NCBI GenBank assembly: GCA_902363675.1
Contig: CABJAV010000001.1
Coordinates: forward strand, 310,001 to 374,000
Length of the DNA: 64,000 bases
From: Lachnospiraceae bacterium
GTDB taxonomy: Bacteria > Bacillota > Clostridia > Lachnospirales > Lachnospiraceae
Direction of reading: 5' to 3'
Part shown: one piece after another, positions 51,901 to 59,446 of the stretch
Layout of the letters: every line of letters begins with the position of its first letter
How positions within the stretch are numbered: position 1 is the first letter of the stretch
Translations under genes and position numbers: made by a program
Notes under the pieces: model-generated
Database searches by the model: none
The model's input: the letters and a program-made list of their open reading frames with translations, nothing else
What the model was told of the DNA's origin: nothing

Positions 51901-53415
51901 TTATTAGAAGAGACTGCTTCCGTAGGAAAAGATGGAAGCAAACTTACATTTGATGATAAATCAGAGAATCTGGATGCAGTTTTTGTTGAAATTGCAAAGG
52001 CTATTTACAGTACAGATGAAAAAGTAACTTATAAATATGGTAATGTCATTGATTATATTGATCCTAGATTTGAAGTGATTGATACAGCCGGTGGTGTACT
52101 GGGATCAGATGATAAGGGCGTTTATATTAAATGGGATAATCAGTTGTTGCAGAATTGGAACAGAGTAATTAAGATTCGTGCAATTGATAGCTATGTTGGT
52201 GGAAATAACATTGATACAAATGGTGCTGGATCTGGGGTGACAGTGGAAGATAATTTTTACGAGTTTAATAGACCAAAAGTTAATGTAAGAATTAATATTT
52301 CTGCTGGAGAAACAGAAGATACCATTTTCTTGGGACAGGATTTGAATAGATATTTTACCAAGGACCAGCAGAATAAAATATTTGCATTAAATGAGCAGGG
52401 AAGACCGGCAGATGGAAGAGATTACAGTGATGTTGATTTATCTTTCTCGTTATTAGATGAAAAAGGAAATGTGATGAACCAGTATGATCACGTTGGTCTT
52501 GATGCAATTTACAAATATATTCAGAGCAGATCACCTGAAACGGAAACTGTATATCAGATTAAAGTAAGTGCTACACCTAAAGTTGCAGATAATTCAGAAG
52601 AAGCAAAGAATGCTGCAGAGAGCATGAAAAATGCAGATGGTGTAAGATACACTGCCAGCATGAAAGACGCAGGAAATGCAGGCGCAACAAGTATGGATGT
52701 TTTCGGTAAGTATACAGTCCATATTATTGATGGAACACTTACAATCAGCAAGGCTTTTGATAAAGAATTTTTACGCAATCTTCCATACAGCGAAGAAGAA
52801 AAGCAGTTGATTGAAGCACAACAGACCGCTGTATTTACAGTTAATCGTTATGCAGAAGATGTTTCAGCAGATAATATTAAGAATGGATCAGCAACACCAA
52901 TCGAATCATTTAAGGTTTCAATTACAGGAAATGACAGTCAGACAGTTGTAAATATGAGAGCTGGTATGTACCAGATCGTTGAAGATGAAGGATGGTCATG
53001 GAAATATAAATTGAATGGTTATAAAGAAAATGTTAAAACAGGAGATAATAAAAATAATTTCGATAAGAATGACTTTAGCGCAGATGACGGAATCTTTTAT
53101 TTAGGAAAGAACCGCGACGGAGTACATCGAGATGAAACATTTGCAACTGCGAAAGTTGATGCGAGCAATCAGATGAAGACAGATAAAAAATGGTTTGCAG
53201 ATACTACAAATGTTTTAAATGTTTTCAAAAATGATGCAGTTATTCAGACAGCTGATGACGGAAACGGAAATATGGCTGTAAGTGGTAACAATGTAGATGC
53301 CCAGACAGAAAGAACAACTGAAGAAAAATTAAATATAGACTCAGAAAACAAGATAAATACAAAAAACTACTTGAAAAATGGGGAGTCGGGTGGTTATCAT
53401 ACAGATAGAAATTGA
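48973..53415 (+). CDS. Large exported adhesin-like protein: fibro-slime/PA14-like, Cna-B and von Willebrand A domains
   Basis: 1480 residues from ATG 48973, with GGAGG 7 bases upstream; the longer ORF start lies in the regulator gene. Signal peptide about 1-32, ending AFA. About 255-395 is a fibro-slime/PA14-like domain (FNFSGDDDVWVFIDGKLAID). About 400-490 is a Cna-B/SpaA-type domain (GAGFTIYDKDNKQVGNEIFS; YTIKETTVPDGYIG). About 545-1018 is a vWA domain with MIDAS DASNSM and LLTDGCPT, split by an acidic Ser/Thr/Glu insert of about 165 residues (753-917). The rest is beta-rich. It has no LPxTG motif or C-terminal membrane helix, so attachment must be by other means. Most likely a tip adhesin or structural partner of the TasA-like proteins. 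Confidence 0.82.
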   Translation: MKSAGLFKKAIALTMSTSMLLGSGGYTKAFAGTEQNTESANNTASVVDADTYESGANAVTTSVPAGTRTYFPAQFLDFDMNKINAETLKMVATALKRDGNESKFNNGGNKNTKYLRENYPALIFHEASNVGHNEYGDVKVKADDYDVNNRGAFCSWYNRSNCGNINWDYYGPLDPTSYQGLVSNTLADDLPLFNAYVANPFDASLTADGRDIHQNVQVQFEADENGYYVLDSDKYDYVYKKNTNSVDINGAGYRTFFPLDGHHHYSMNLGVDFTMNEDGTYNGKNCEFNFSGDDDVWVFIDGKLAIDLGGVHSKCAAKIDFHEKKVTYECKRFVPNGSTGSQGRYIGNNEEAVSFEDLGLDVCDNGTHRLQVFYLERGGFASNCKITFNMPTINENEDIKGDYTLTKKTVGDAAVEGAGFTIYDKDNKQVGNEIFSDKDGKVTFKDLTTGIYTIKETTVPDGYIGNGKTYTLIASGNANNLLNFVLKDQDGNYITDNVIYNNKESDTIVTIDKQSKLNNWTNRTYDVSLSANAQQETSEIIASGEPADVVLVLDASNSMKFVSGLTPCTYKSLEGLDTSKEYYFVTEDTKATVYNAFYNNGRWMYVTSDRTGNDKYEKAEVLGVNEAYRYGVKQYTYSYREYDQSHEIHQFYEWDGKSRRIDQVKDSAIKFVEQLASISEESRVGLVWFNSDAGTLLDGQMVKLDAEGVQKVENEILNLDRILDSGTNQKSGMDEALKLVESIKQKATVQDGEEEKTAVVEEEKDTPSSEDTTTSEDTTTSDDTNASENATVEEDTAASEETVNNAEDVELPENVQKAEDNDVESAENTTDDTENVAAGEQTEQEEVTETPSATEEEKEEKEDKVEDATNDNIKNNVKDEASSENNKKNSDENADQDADKLADVNENADDKIAENALDDDRNTCVVLLTDGCPTVSGVSDMNAENGSATTLRNMDKVTLVTVGIDIDNGYMTEAAELLEETASVGKDGSKLTFDDKSENLDAVFVEIAKAIYSTDEKVTYKYGNVIDYIDPRFEVIDTAGGVLGSDDKGVYIKWDNQLLQNWNRVIKIRAIDSYVGGNNIDTNGAGSGVTVEDNFYEFNRPKVNVRINISAGETEDTIFLGQDLNRYFTKDQQNKIFALNEQGRPADGRDYSDVDLSFSLLDEKGNVMNQYDHVGLDAIYKYIQSRSPETETVYQIKVSATPKVADNSEEAKNAAESMKNADGVRYTASMKDAGNAGATSMDVFGKYTVHIIDGTLTISKAFDKEFLRNLPYSEEEKQLIEAQQTAVFTVNRYAEDVSADNIKNGSATPIESFKVSITGNDSQTVVNMRAGMYQIVEDEGWSWKYKLNGYKENVKTGDNKNNFDKNDFSADDGIFYLGKNRDGVHRDETFATAKVDASNQMKTDKKWFADTTNVLNVFKNDAVIQTADDGNGNMAVSGNNVDAQTERTTEEKLNIDSENKINTKNYLKNGESGGYHTDRN

Positions 53416-53443
53416 AGATTAAGATAAAAGAGGTATGAGAAGT

Positions 53444-53965
53444 ATGAAAAAAGTTTGGAATTTTGTGACTACAGCAATTTTAATTGTTTTACTGCTGGGA
53501 ATTGCTATTATGTATATCCCGAAGATATTTGGAATACAGCCGATGATTGTATTGAGCGGAAGTATGGAACCAACGTATCATGTTGGATCGCTTCTCTATA
53601 TAAAAAATGCAGATGCAAATGAGATTGCAGTAGGAGATCCAATTACTTTCTATTTGGATGATAATACACTTGTAACACACCGTGTTGTGGAGATTGATAA
53701 GAAAAATCAGACTTATACAACCAAAGGTGATGCAAACGAAAAAGAAGATGGCTCTCCAGTAAGTTTTGACAAAGTATTGGGCAAACCGGTATTCAATATT
53801 CCACAACTTGGTTATCTTGCGGATAAAATCAGCAAGACATCTGGAAAGATCATTTATGTTGTGGCAATTATTGTTGATGTTATTCTCATGTATATGGGAG
53901 ATCTGATTTGGTCGACAGAACAAAGTAAGAATGAGGAGAAAAAGGATGAAAGTGCTGAAAAGTAA
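53444..53965 (+). CDS. SipW-type signal peptidase I
   Basis: 173 residues from ATG 53444 (AAAGAGG ten bases upstream; the ATG at 53435 is too close to that site). N-terminal membrane anchor about 8-27, nucleophile S40 in VLSGSMEPTY, and His79 in VTHRVV in place of the Lys of ordinary bacterial enzymes. This Ser-His type is the SipW/ER class that processes TasA-like proteins. A second membrane segment lies at about 137-157. It follows the large adhesin and overlaps the next SipW-dependent gene by 20 bases. Confidence 0.9.
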   Translation: MKKVWNFVTTAILIVLLLGIAIMYIPKIFGIQPMIVLSGSMEPTYHVGSLLYIKNADANEIAVGDPITFYLDDNTLVTHRVVEIDKKNQTYTTKGDANEKEDGSPVSFDKVLGKPVFNIPQLGYLADKISKTSGKIIYVVAIIVDVILMYMGDLIWSTEQSKNEEKKDESAEK

Positions 53966-54617
53966 TAAGTTTAAGGTTTCGGCTGCAGTAGTAGTACTTG
54001 TTTTGGGCGTTTCTATTGGAGGAACGATTGCGTGGCTCCATAAATCTACAGATACAGTACGGAATTCATTTGATCCAGGTTTAGTAAATGTTACAATTGA
54101 TGAAAATTTCGAACCGGGTGACGTGCGTAACAAAACTGTAGTAAAACAGGTGCGTATAAAAAACAGCAGACAGGACAGCAAAGGAAATGGAAACCTCAAT
54201 GTTGTACCTGCCTATATTCGAGTACAACTCGTACCGACCTGGGTGAAAGATGCGGATAATGAAACCACAGGAAAAAAAGAACAGGTTGTATTACCGGTAG
54301 ATGCTGCTTCATTAATTGATTATCAGTTAAATTTAAAAAGTAGCAGTTCAAATGAACCTTCTAAATCAAATGATGTGGATGGAGACTGGCTACAGGGAGA
54401 TGATGGATATTTTTATTTCACAAAGCCTGTAGATCCGGATAAGTATACGGATTATTTACTGGAGACTGTCTCAGGAAAATCCAGTGTTACGTTCCCTCAG
54501 GAGGGGTATCTTGAATTGAATGTACTGGTGGATGCTATTCAGGCAACGAATACAAAGGCTGCAAATGATGCGTGGGGAAACCCTACCACAGATCAGGGAA
54601 AAACAAATATTTATTAA
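53946..54617 (+). CDS. SipW-dependent exported protein (TasA/CalY-like), first of three
   Basis: 223 residues from ATG 53946, preceded by AGGAG inside the signal peptidase gene. The N-terminus has the SipW-type signal (VVVLVLGVSIGGTIAWLHKS). The mature part is beta-rich with PAYIRVQLVPTW, a pattern shared with TasA/camelysin fibre proteins. It ends WGNPTTDQGKTNIY. The NPTT resembles a class B sortase motif (NPxTx), but no hydrophobic tail follows, so anchoring by that route is doubtful. It is translationally coupled to its signal peptidase. Confidence 0.8.
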   Translation: MKVLKSNKFKVSAAVVVLVLGVSIGGTIAWLHKSTDTVRNSFDPGLVNVTIDENFEPGDVRNKTVVKQVRIKNSRQDSKGNGNLNVVPAYIRVQLVPTWVKDADNETTGKKEQVVLPVDAASLIDYQLNLKSSSSNEPSKSNDVDGDWLQGDDGYFYFTKPVDPDKYTDYLLETVSGKSSVTFPQEGYLELNVLVDAIQATNTKAANDAWGNPTTDQGKTNIY

Positions 54618-54647
54618 AACAAATATTTTATATGGAAAATGCTTCCA

Positions 54648-54681
54648 TGTGACCATTATGTGACCTAAGGTAATTATACTT
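54648..54681 (+). promoter_or_regulatory. Direct-repeat activator site and -10 box ahead of the second TasA-like gene
   Basis: ATGTGAC (54648-54654), four bases, ATGTGAC (54659-54665), ten bases, TATACT (54676-54681). It is the same geometry as at 48882, with the same TGTGAC core, and again no -35 box. Confidence 0.65.
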
Positions 54682-54760
54682 ACGATATAAGCTTTAATTG
54701 TGTACAGATTAAAGCAAAGGAAATGTTAAATTTTATATTTTATATTAAGGAGAATGAAAA

Positions 54761-55564
54761 ATGAATAAGAAGAAAATTGCACTTACAGCTTGCGCAACAG
54801 CGTTAGTAGGAACACTTGCAGTTGGTGGAACACTCGCTTACTTCACAGCTCAGACTAATACAGTAGAGAACGTGTTTACCGGAAACAATAAGGATCTTAA
54901 GGGTATCATCGACGAGCGTTTTGATAAGGAAACTGCTGAGAGCTATACACCAGGCGACGTAATCTACAAAGAGCCATGGCTTGAGAATAAGACAGATTCT
55001 ATTGATGCATGGGTAGCTGTTAAAGTTGATATTGATGCAGAAGGCAACACAGTAAGCTATGATGATTTTGCTAAAACATATGCAACAATTCAGACAAAGA
55101 CAGCGAATGGACAGTTTGTTGACGGATTTAACACAACTGATTTTGAAGAAGTGACTGTTCCAAACGCAAATTACAAATTCTTTGTATATAAAACAGTTGT
55201 TAAAGCCGGCGAAAAGACAAAGAATATTTTTGATCAGGTTACTGTAAATGCACAGATTAAGAAAGTTTTCAATTCAGAAACAGCTGAGAAGACTGTATGG
55301 AAAGAAGTTACTAAGGCTGATTATGACAGCTCATCTGCAACAAAGAAAGAAATTTCTGGAAAGTATTATGTACAGGAGTCTGTAACATCTTCTACATATG
55401 ATTCGGAAGCTAACTACTTTGTAGATAAAGAAGGAAAACTTGAAAATGCAAATATCTCAAGACTGCCGAAGTTCAATGTAAATGTAACTGGTTACATGGT
55501 TCAGGCAGATAATGTAGAAAAAGATGAGGCTGTTAAGGAGTTAACTGCATTAGTTCAGAAGTAA
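54761..55564 (+). CDS. SipW-dependent TasA-like fibre protein, second of three
   Basis: 267 residues with TAAGGAG upstream. The signal region ATALVGTLAVGGTLAYFTAQ is a textbook SipW substrate. The mature protein is acidic and beta-rich, with PGDVIYKEPWLENKTDSIDA and a C-terminal VNVTGYMVQADNV, the conserved end strand of TasA/CalY proteins. Codon use leans to high expression (GTT, GCT, ACA, AAG) more than in the flanking genes, consistent with an abundant fibre subunit. It has its own repeat-bearing promoter, so it is probably the major subunit. Confidence 0.85.
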   Translation: MNKKKIALTACATALVGTLAVGGTLAYFTAQTNTVENVFTGNNKDLKGIIDERFDKETAESYTPGDVIYKEPWLENKTDSIDAWVAVKVDIDAEGNTVSYDDFAKTYATIQTKTANGQFVDGFNTTDFEEVTVPNANYKFFVYKTVVKAGEKTKNIFDQVTVNAQIKKVFNSETAEKTVWKEVTKADYDSSSATKKEISGKYYVQESVTSSTYDSEANYFVDKEGKLENANISRLPKFNVNVTGYMVQADNVEKDEAVKELTALVQK

Positions 55565-55601
55565 TTAAAAGTAAATTACTTTATTTCACGGAGTTTAGAG
55601 T

Positions 55602-56174
55602 ATGAAACGTAAAATAATGCTTGGCATCGCATCGATTGCTATGGTTCTTACTATAGCAATCGGTGGTACGTTAGCCTATTTCACAGACACAGATAGTGCC
55701 GCTAATGTGATTACGATGGGAAAAGTGGATATTAGTTTGGTCGAGAAGACAGATGCTACTGGAGAAAAAGAGTATACTGATGGATTGACCTATAGTGATG
55801 TGCAGCCAGGTCAGGTACTTAGCAAGAAACCAATTGTTAAGATGGCTTCCAATTCACAACCGGCATATATCAGAGTGCGTATTAACATGTCAAGTGCGGA
55901 TGCAGAACTTTCCAGACACCTTTCGGAAATCGGGTTAGACACTACCGGGTGGATATATGTAAATGGATATTATTATTATCCATATATTGTACAGCCTGGA
56001 GCGAATACCACGGTGTTTACAAAAGTCAGCATTCCAAAAGACTGGGGAAATATGCTTGTTAATAAATCTTTCAGTATAAAGATTACTGCTGAGGCAGTGC
56101 AGGCATCTTATTTTTCACCGGACTTTAATTCAAAAACTGATCCATGGCATGGAGTCATGATTGGCAAATATTAA
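55602..56174 (+). CDS. SipW-dependent TasA-like protein, third of three
   Basis: 190 residues. Signal region ASIAMVLTIAIGGTLAYFTD; mature part with DVQPGQVLSKKPIVKMASNS, PAYIRVRIN and ITAEAVQASYF, the usual TasA/CalY strand order. It follows the second TasA-like gene by 37 bases and is shorter. A minor subunit or a nucleator/anchor is a fair guess. A terminator follows. Confidence 0.83.
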   Translation: MKRKIMLGIASIAMVLTIAIGGTLAYFTDTDSAANVITMGKVDISLVEKTDATGEKEYTDGLTYSDVQPGQVLSKKPIVKMASNSQPAYIRVRINMSSADAELSRHLSEIGLDTTGWIYVNGYYYYPYIVQPGANTTVFTKVSIPKDWGNMLVNKSFSIKITAEAVQASYFSPDFNSKTDPWHGVMIGKY

Positions 56175-56181
56175 GATTATC

Positions 56182-56209
56182 AGACAGGTTCTATCGAGCC
56201 TGTCTTTTC
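56182..56209 (+). terminator. Terminator after the third TasA-like gene
   Basis: AGACAGG-TTC-TATC-GAG-CCTGTCT followed by TTTCTT. Confidence 0.8.
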
Positions 56210-56265
56210 TTATCTCTTAAATAAAGAGTGTATGTTTCGAAATGTGTTTTTCAATTTACTATATA

Positions 56266-56294
56266 TTGTGAAATAAAAAGAAAACGAGTATACT
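56266..56294 (+). promoter_or_regulatory. Promoter of the signal peptidase-sortase gene
   Basis: TTGTGA (56266-56271), 17-base spacer, TATACT (56289-56294). It is an ordinary promoter without the RTGTGAC pair, so this gene may be made constitutively. Confidence 0.55.
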
Positions 56295-56322
56295 AAAAAA
56301 GAACAGAAGTATGGGAGGCATT

Positions 56323-57588
56323 ATGAAACGATTTTTTCATATATCAGGATCCATATTATTGATTATATTGATCTTAATTTGTATTCCATTTACAATACCG
56401 AAAGCTTTTGGATTGTCCATTTATGAAGTGATTACGGATAGTATGACACCGAAATATCCTGTTGGAAGTGTAATATATGTGGAAAAGGCGCAGCCGGAAG
56501 ATATTAAAGTAGATGATGTTATTACTTTTTCGATTGGTACAGATACTTCTCAGGTAATGACACATCGTGTGGTGGCGATTGATAGCGAAAATCACACATT
56601 TACCACAAAAGGTGATGCAAATAAAGATGTGGATGTAAGTCCTGTGGCATTTCAAAGACTACTAGGAAAACCTATGTATTGTATTAAACATATGGGATTT
56701 CTTGTTCAATTATTTGAATCGAATGAAGGACGCGTGTTTCTTGGTGTTTTGCTGGTTCTGGTCTTTGTCTTATGGTTTGCAGGAGATCATATAGACTCTG
56801 AAGTAAATGAATCTGCAGATATGAATAAAAAGGATAGGAAAAAGAGGAACGGTCGTGTAGTCTGGAAACTTGTGATGCTGATGGGCGTAGCGATGGTTCT
56901 GATTGCAGGATGGAACATATATCGGATTTCAAAAGATTATAGTGATTCAAATGCTTTATACAGTAAGTTATCTGATACATATGTTGCGACAGAGAAGGAA
57001 AAAAAGGAAGAAAAATGGTATGATGCTGCGCAGGTGAATCTTCAAGAGCTGAAAAAACAGAATGGAGATGTAACAGGTTGGCTTTATTTTGAAAACGAGG
57101 ATATCAGTTATCCGATTATGTATTCGGGAGATGATACAACCTATTTGCATACAGCGTTGGATGGAAGCTATGCTTCGGCCGGATCAATTTTTATGGAAGG
57201 AAACAATCATCCGGATTTTGAGGATAGCCATACGATTATTTATGGACATAATATGCGGAATTTAAGCATGTTTGGAAAATTACGCTACTATAAACAAAAA
57301 GAATACTATGACAATCATGCATATTTTCAGATATTTACAGATAAAGGAATTTATCGTTATCAGATTTTTGCTTATGCAGATGTACCGGCGGACAGTTTTG
57401 TATATCAGGTGCCATATGGGGCGGATGATTCTTTTAAAATATTTATTCAGCAACTGAAAAAACAATCGTATTATGATACAGACGTTGAAGTAACACAGAA
57501 TGACAAGGTAGTAACTTTGTCTACCTGTTCTGCTACAGGAATGCGCTTTATTGTAAATGCAGTCAGGGTGGATGAATATTTATATTGA
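56323..57588 (+). CDS. SipW-type signal peptidase fused to class B sortase
   Basis: 421 residues in one uninterrupted frame from ATG 56323, with GGGAGG upstream. About 1-160 is a complete SipW-type signal peptidase: membrane helix 8-28, S40 in VITDSMTPKY, H81 in MTHRVV, GD near 97-98, second helix 138-156. A charged loop and a third helix (181-202) lead to a class B sortase (about 228-421): GWLYFENEDISYPIM, catalytic H309 in YGHNM, C402 in TLSTCSATG and R408. All catalytic residues of both enzymes are present, so one protein could both process and anchor the same substrates. It closes the fibre locus under its own promoter. Confidence 0.9.
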   Translation: MKRFFHISGSILLIILILICIPFTIPKAFGLSIYEVITDSMTPKYPVGSVIYVEKAQPEDIKVDDVITFSIGTDTSQVMTHRVVAIDSENHTFTTKGDANKDVDVSPVAFQRLLGKPMYCIKHMGFLVQLFESNEGRVFLGVLLVLVFVLWFAGDHIDSEVNESADMNKKDRKKRNGRVVWKLVMLMGVAMVLIAGWNIYRISKDYSDSNALYSKLSDTYVATEKEKKEEKWYDAAQVNLQELKKQNGDVTGWLYFENEDISYPIMYSGDDTTYLHTALDGSYASAGSIFMEGNNHPDFEDSHTIIYGHNMRNLSMFGKLRYYKQKEYYDNHAYFQIFTDKGIYRYQIFAYADVPADSFVYQVPYGADDSFKIFIQQLKKQSYYDTDVEVTQNDKVVTLSTCSATGMRFIVNAVRVDEYLY

Positions 57589-57683
57589 TAACAAAAATCG
57601 GAATATAATAAATGACAGAAAAGAGTACATAAGTTATTTCTTGATTTAATGAATATTATATAACTCAAAGGAGCAGACTAAGG

Positions 57684-58145
57684 ATGAAAAAGGAAGAGCA
57701 ATTATTAAATGACCTTACAGAATTGATTAAGGAAACACAGAAAAATAAAGTGGACTGGAAAGTGGATTGTCAGACGACTGAATATAATGATTTGCAGGAA
57801 AAGCCGGTTCATGAAGAAGATGGCGAGCGTTGGATTGTAGATGAGTGTTTTGTTTCCTATGAATGCACACATAAAGGAAAAGATTTTTTATTGATCACAT
57901 ACGAACAGATTTTTACCTGCGGTCAAAAGAAGAAGAGCTGCAATTTATTATTTATGCCACCGATGGGAATTCGTTTTTATGATGTAGACACCTTAGCACC
58001 GTATGCAGTAAAAGCAGACCAGATGCTTACATATGAAGCACATATGCTTTGGCTTACCATATTGGAAAAGTGTAAAGATAAATCAGAACGGATTAAACTG
58101 GATGTTTCTCCACGTAAATTAGTATTAGAGCAGGGAGCGATATGA
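57684..58145 (+). CDS. Hypothetical protein (153 aa)
   Basis: 153 residues, soluble, acidic N-terminus (MKKEEQLLNDLTELIKETQK), central hydrophobic strands (KGKDFLLITYEQIFTCGQKK; LLFMPPMGIRFYDVDTLAP) and a helical end. Two Cys are near 93 and 100. CAAAGGAG precedes the start, and the stop overlaps the SDR gene by four bases, so the two are co-translated. No family was recognised and the function is unknown. Confidence 0.65.
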   Translation: MKKEEQLLNDLTELIKETQKNKVDWKVDCQTTEYNDLQEKPVHEEDGERWIVDECFVSYECTHKGKDFLLITYEQIFTCGQKKKSCNLLFMPPMGIRFYDVDTLAPYAVKADQMLTYEAHMLWLTILEKCKDKSERIKLDVSPRKLVLEQGAI

Positions 58146-58927
58146 GAAAATTAAAAAGTGTATATGCATTGATTACAGGCGCGAGTTCCGGAATTGGCGA
58201 AGTTTTTGCCGAACAATTGAGTAAAGAAGGCTATCCGGTTATTCTTGTTGCAAGAAGAAAAGAACGTTTACAGCAGACAGCAGATAAAATTGAAAAACAG
58301 GGTGGGAAAGCAATCGTTATCACAGCGGATCTGGCAAAAAAAGAAGAATGTTTTGGAATCATACAGCAATTGGAAGATAAAAAGATAGGTGTGTTTATTA
58401 ACAATGCAGGATTCGGAGATTGTGGGATGTTTCTTTCGGGTGATTTGGAGAAAGAAACGAACATGATTGATGTCAACATAAAAGCCATGCATATATTGTG
58501 CAAATTGGTTCTGCAAAAAATGAAAAAGCAGGAGGGCGGCTATCTTTTGAATGTAGCTTCTTCTGCAGGACTGATTCCGGCAGGCCCATATATGGCAACG
58601 TATTATGCCACAAAAGCTTATGTTGTGAGCCTTACACGGGCAATTGCCCAGGAATTGCAGGATGAAGGAAGCAATATCTACATTGGTGCTTTGTGTCCGG
58701 GGCCGGTCAATACGGAATTCAATTCGGTAGCGAATGTGGAATTTGCTTTGTGTGGAATTAGTCCGTCTTATTGTGTAAAATATGCAATCAGACAGATGAA
58801 AAAAAGAAAAGTTCTTATTGTTCCGACACTGACAATTAAGGCGGCGACCTTTTTTGGAAGATTTATTCCGCAGAGCCTTTATATAAAAATAGCAGGACAT
58901 CAGCAAAAAAAGAAATTTAAGGGTTGA
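58142..58927 (+). CDS. Short-chain dehydrogenase/reductase
   Basis: 261 residues. NAD(P)-binding ITGASSGIGEVFAEQL near 12, NNAGFG near 86, catalytic Ser in NVASSAGL and YYATKAYV (Tyr and Lys) near 156-160. The Arg-rich segment after the second strand (VARRKERL) favours NADP. The C-terminus has a hydrophobic-basic tail. The substrate cannot be inferred. The promoter of the trp leader overlaps its last codons. Confidence 0.9.
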   Translation: MRKLKSVYALITGASSGIGEVFAEQLSKEGYPVILVARRKERLQQTADKIEKQGGKAIVITADLAKKEECFGIIQQLEDKKIGVFINNAGFGDCGMFLSGDLEKETNMIDVNIKAMHILCKLVLQKMKKQEGGYLLNVASSAGLIPAGPYMATYYATKAYVVSLTRAIAQELQDEGSNIYIGALCPGPVNTEFNSVANVEFALCGISPSYCVKYAIRQMKKRKVLIVPTLTIKAATFFGRFIPQSLYIKIAGHQQKKKFKG

Positions 58928-58952
58928 CATGGACACTTTAATGGTTTAAACT
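58924..58952 (+). promoter_or_regulatory. trp operon promoter
   Basis: TTGACA (58924-58929) overlapping the SDR stop, 17-base spacer, TAAACT (58947-58952). It lies just upstream of the T-box leader. Confidence 0.7.
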
Positions 58953-59193
58953 GATATCAAGTTAATAAGAAATGAAAATCATTGAGCGAAAGTAAGTACA
59001 GCAGATGATTCTTTACAGAGAGTCAGTGGTTGGTGGAAACTGATAAGATAGTTTGTCTTGGAATGGATTCGTTAGATGCGAAGTGAATGAGAAAGTATGA
59101 ATTTCCCGAGTAGCAGAGCCGTTTCTCCACGTTACAGGAGTGAGGATATCGAAGCAATCATGCTTCTGTATCATAGAGGTTGCGTAATTGGTG

Positions 59194-59229
59194 GCAGATA
59201 TTTCCGATGCGGAAGTATCTGCTTTTTTT
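59194..59229 (+). terminator. Extra terminator-like hairpin inside the T-box leader
   Basis: GCAGATA-(TTTCC)-GATGC-(GGAAG)-TATCTGC followed at once by T7. It lies 130 bases upstream of the T-box. The segment just before it (ATTGGTGGCAG) resembles part of a T-box, so it may be a decayed or alternative first antiterminator/terminator unit. Confidence 0.65.
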
Positions 59230-59345
59230 AATACAAATGTAATGAATCCGAGAATATTACAGGATAGTTACAAGCCTTTTGATTGATTAACGAATAGAAA
59301 AGGCTGGTAAGAATGCAACGAACAAGGGTGGCACCACGATGATTC

Positions 59346-59385
59346 GTCCCTGATGCAGTAATAAGACTGCATCAGGGACTTTTTT
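59346..59385 (+). terminator. T-box-controlled terminator
   Basis: GTCCCTGATGCAGT-N6-ACTGCATCAGGGAC, a 14-bp perfect stem, then T6. Its 5' arm follows the T-box sequence directly, the standard layout for antiterminator exchange. Confidence 0.9.
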
Positions 59386-59446
59386 ACTGTACAAGTCAAG
59401 GCGAAATTTAAATGAGAGGATGTTCTAGAGAAAGGAGTTATAGAAT

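Larger units (their letters stand above)
58971..59388 (+). promoter_or_regulatory. Tryptophan T-box leader
   Basis: A tRNA-sensing leader controlling the trp genes. Stem I shows the conserved ACAGAGAGTCAGTGGTTGG / GGTGGAAACTGATA region. In the specifier loop GAA-TGG-A (59062-59067) the triplet TGG (59064-59066) reads tRNA-Trp. CGTTACAGGAGTGAGG follows, then a stem III AGCCTTTT/AAAAGGCT (59273-59305), and the T-box AAGGGTGGCACCACG (59324-59338) that pairs with uncharged tRNA to form the antiterminator. Low charged Trp-tRNA should allow read-through into trpE. The interval between stem I and the T-box is long because it contains a second terminator-like hairpin. Confidence 0.9.

Noticed and set aside
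54500..54617. NPTTD near the C-terminus of the first TasA-like protein as a class B sorting signal
   Set aside because: No hydrophobic helix and basic tail follow, which sortase substrates need; kept only as a remark.
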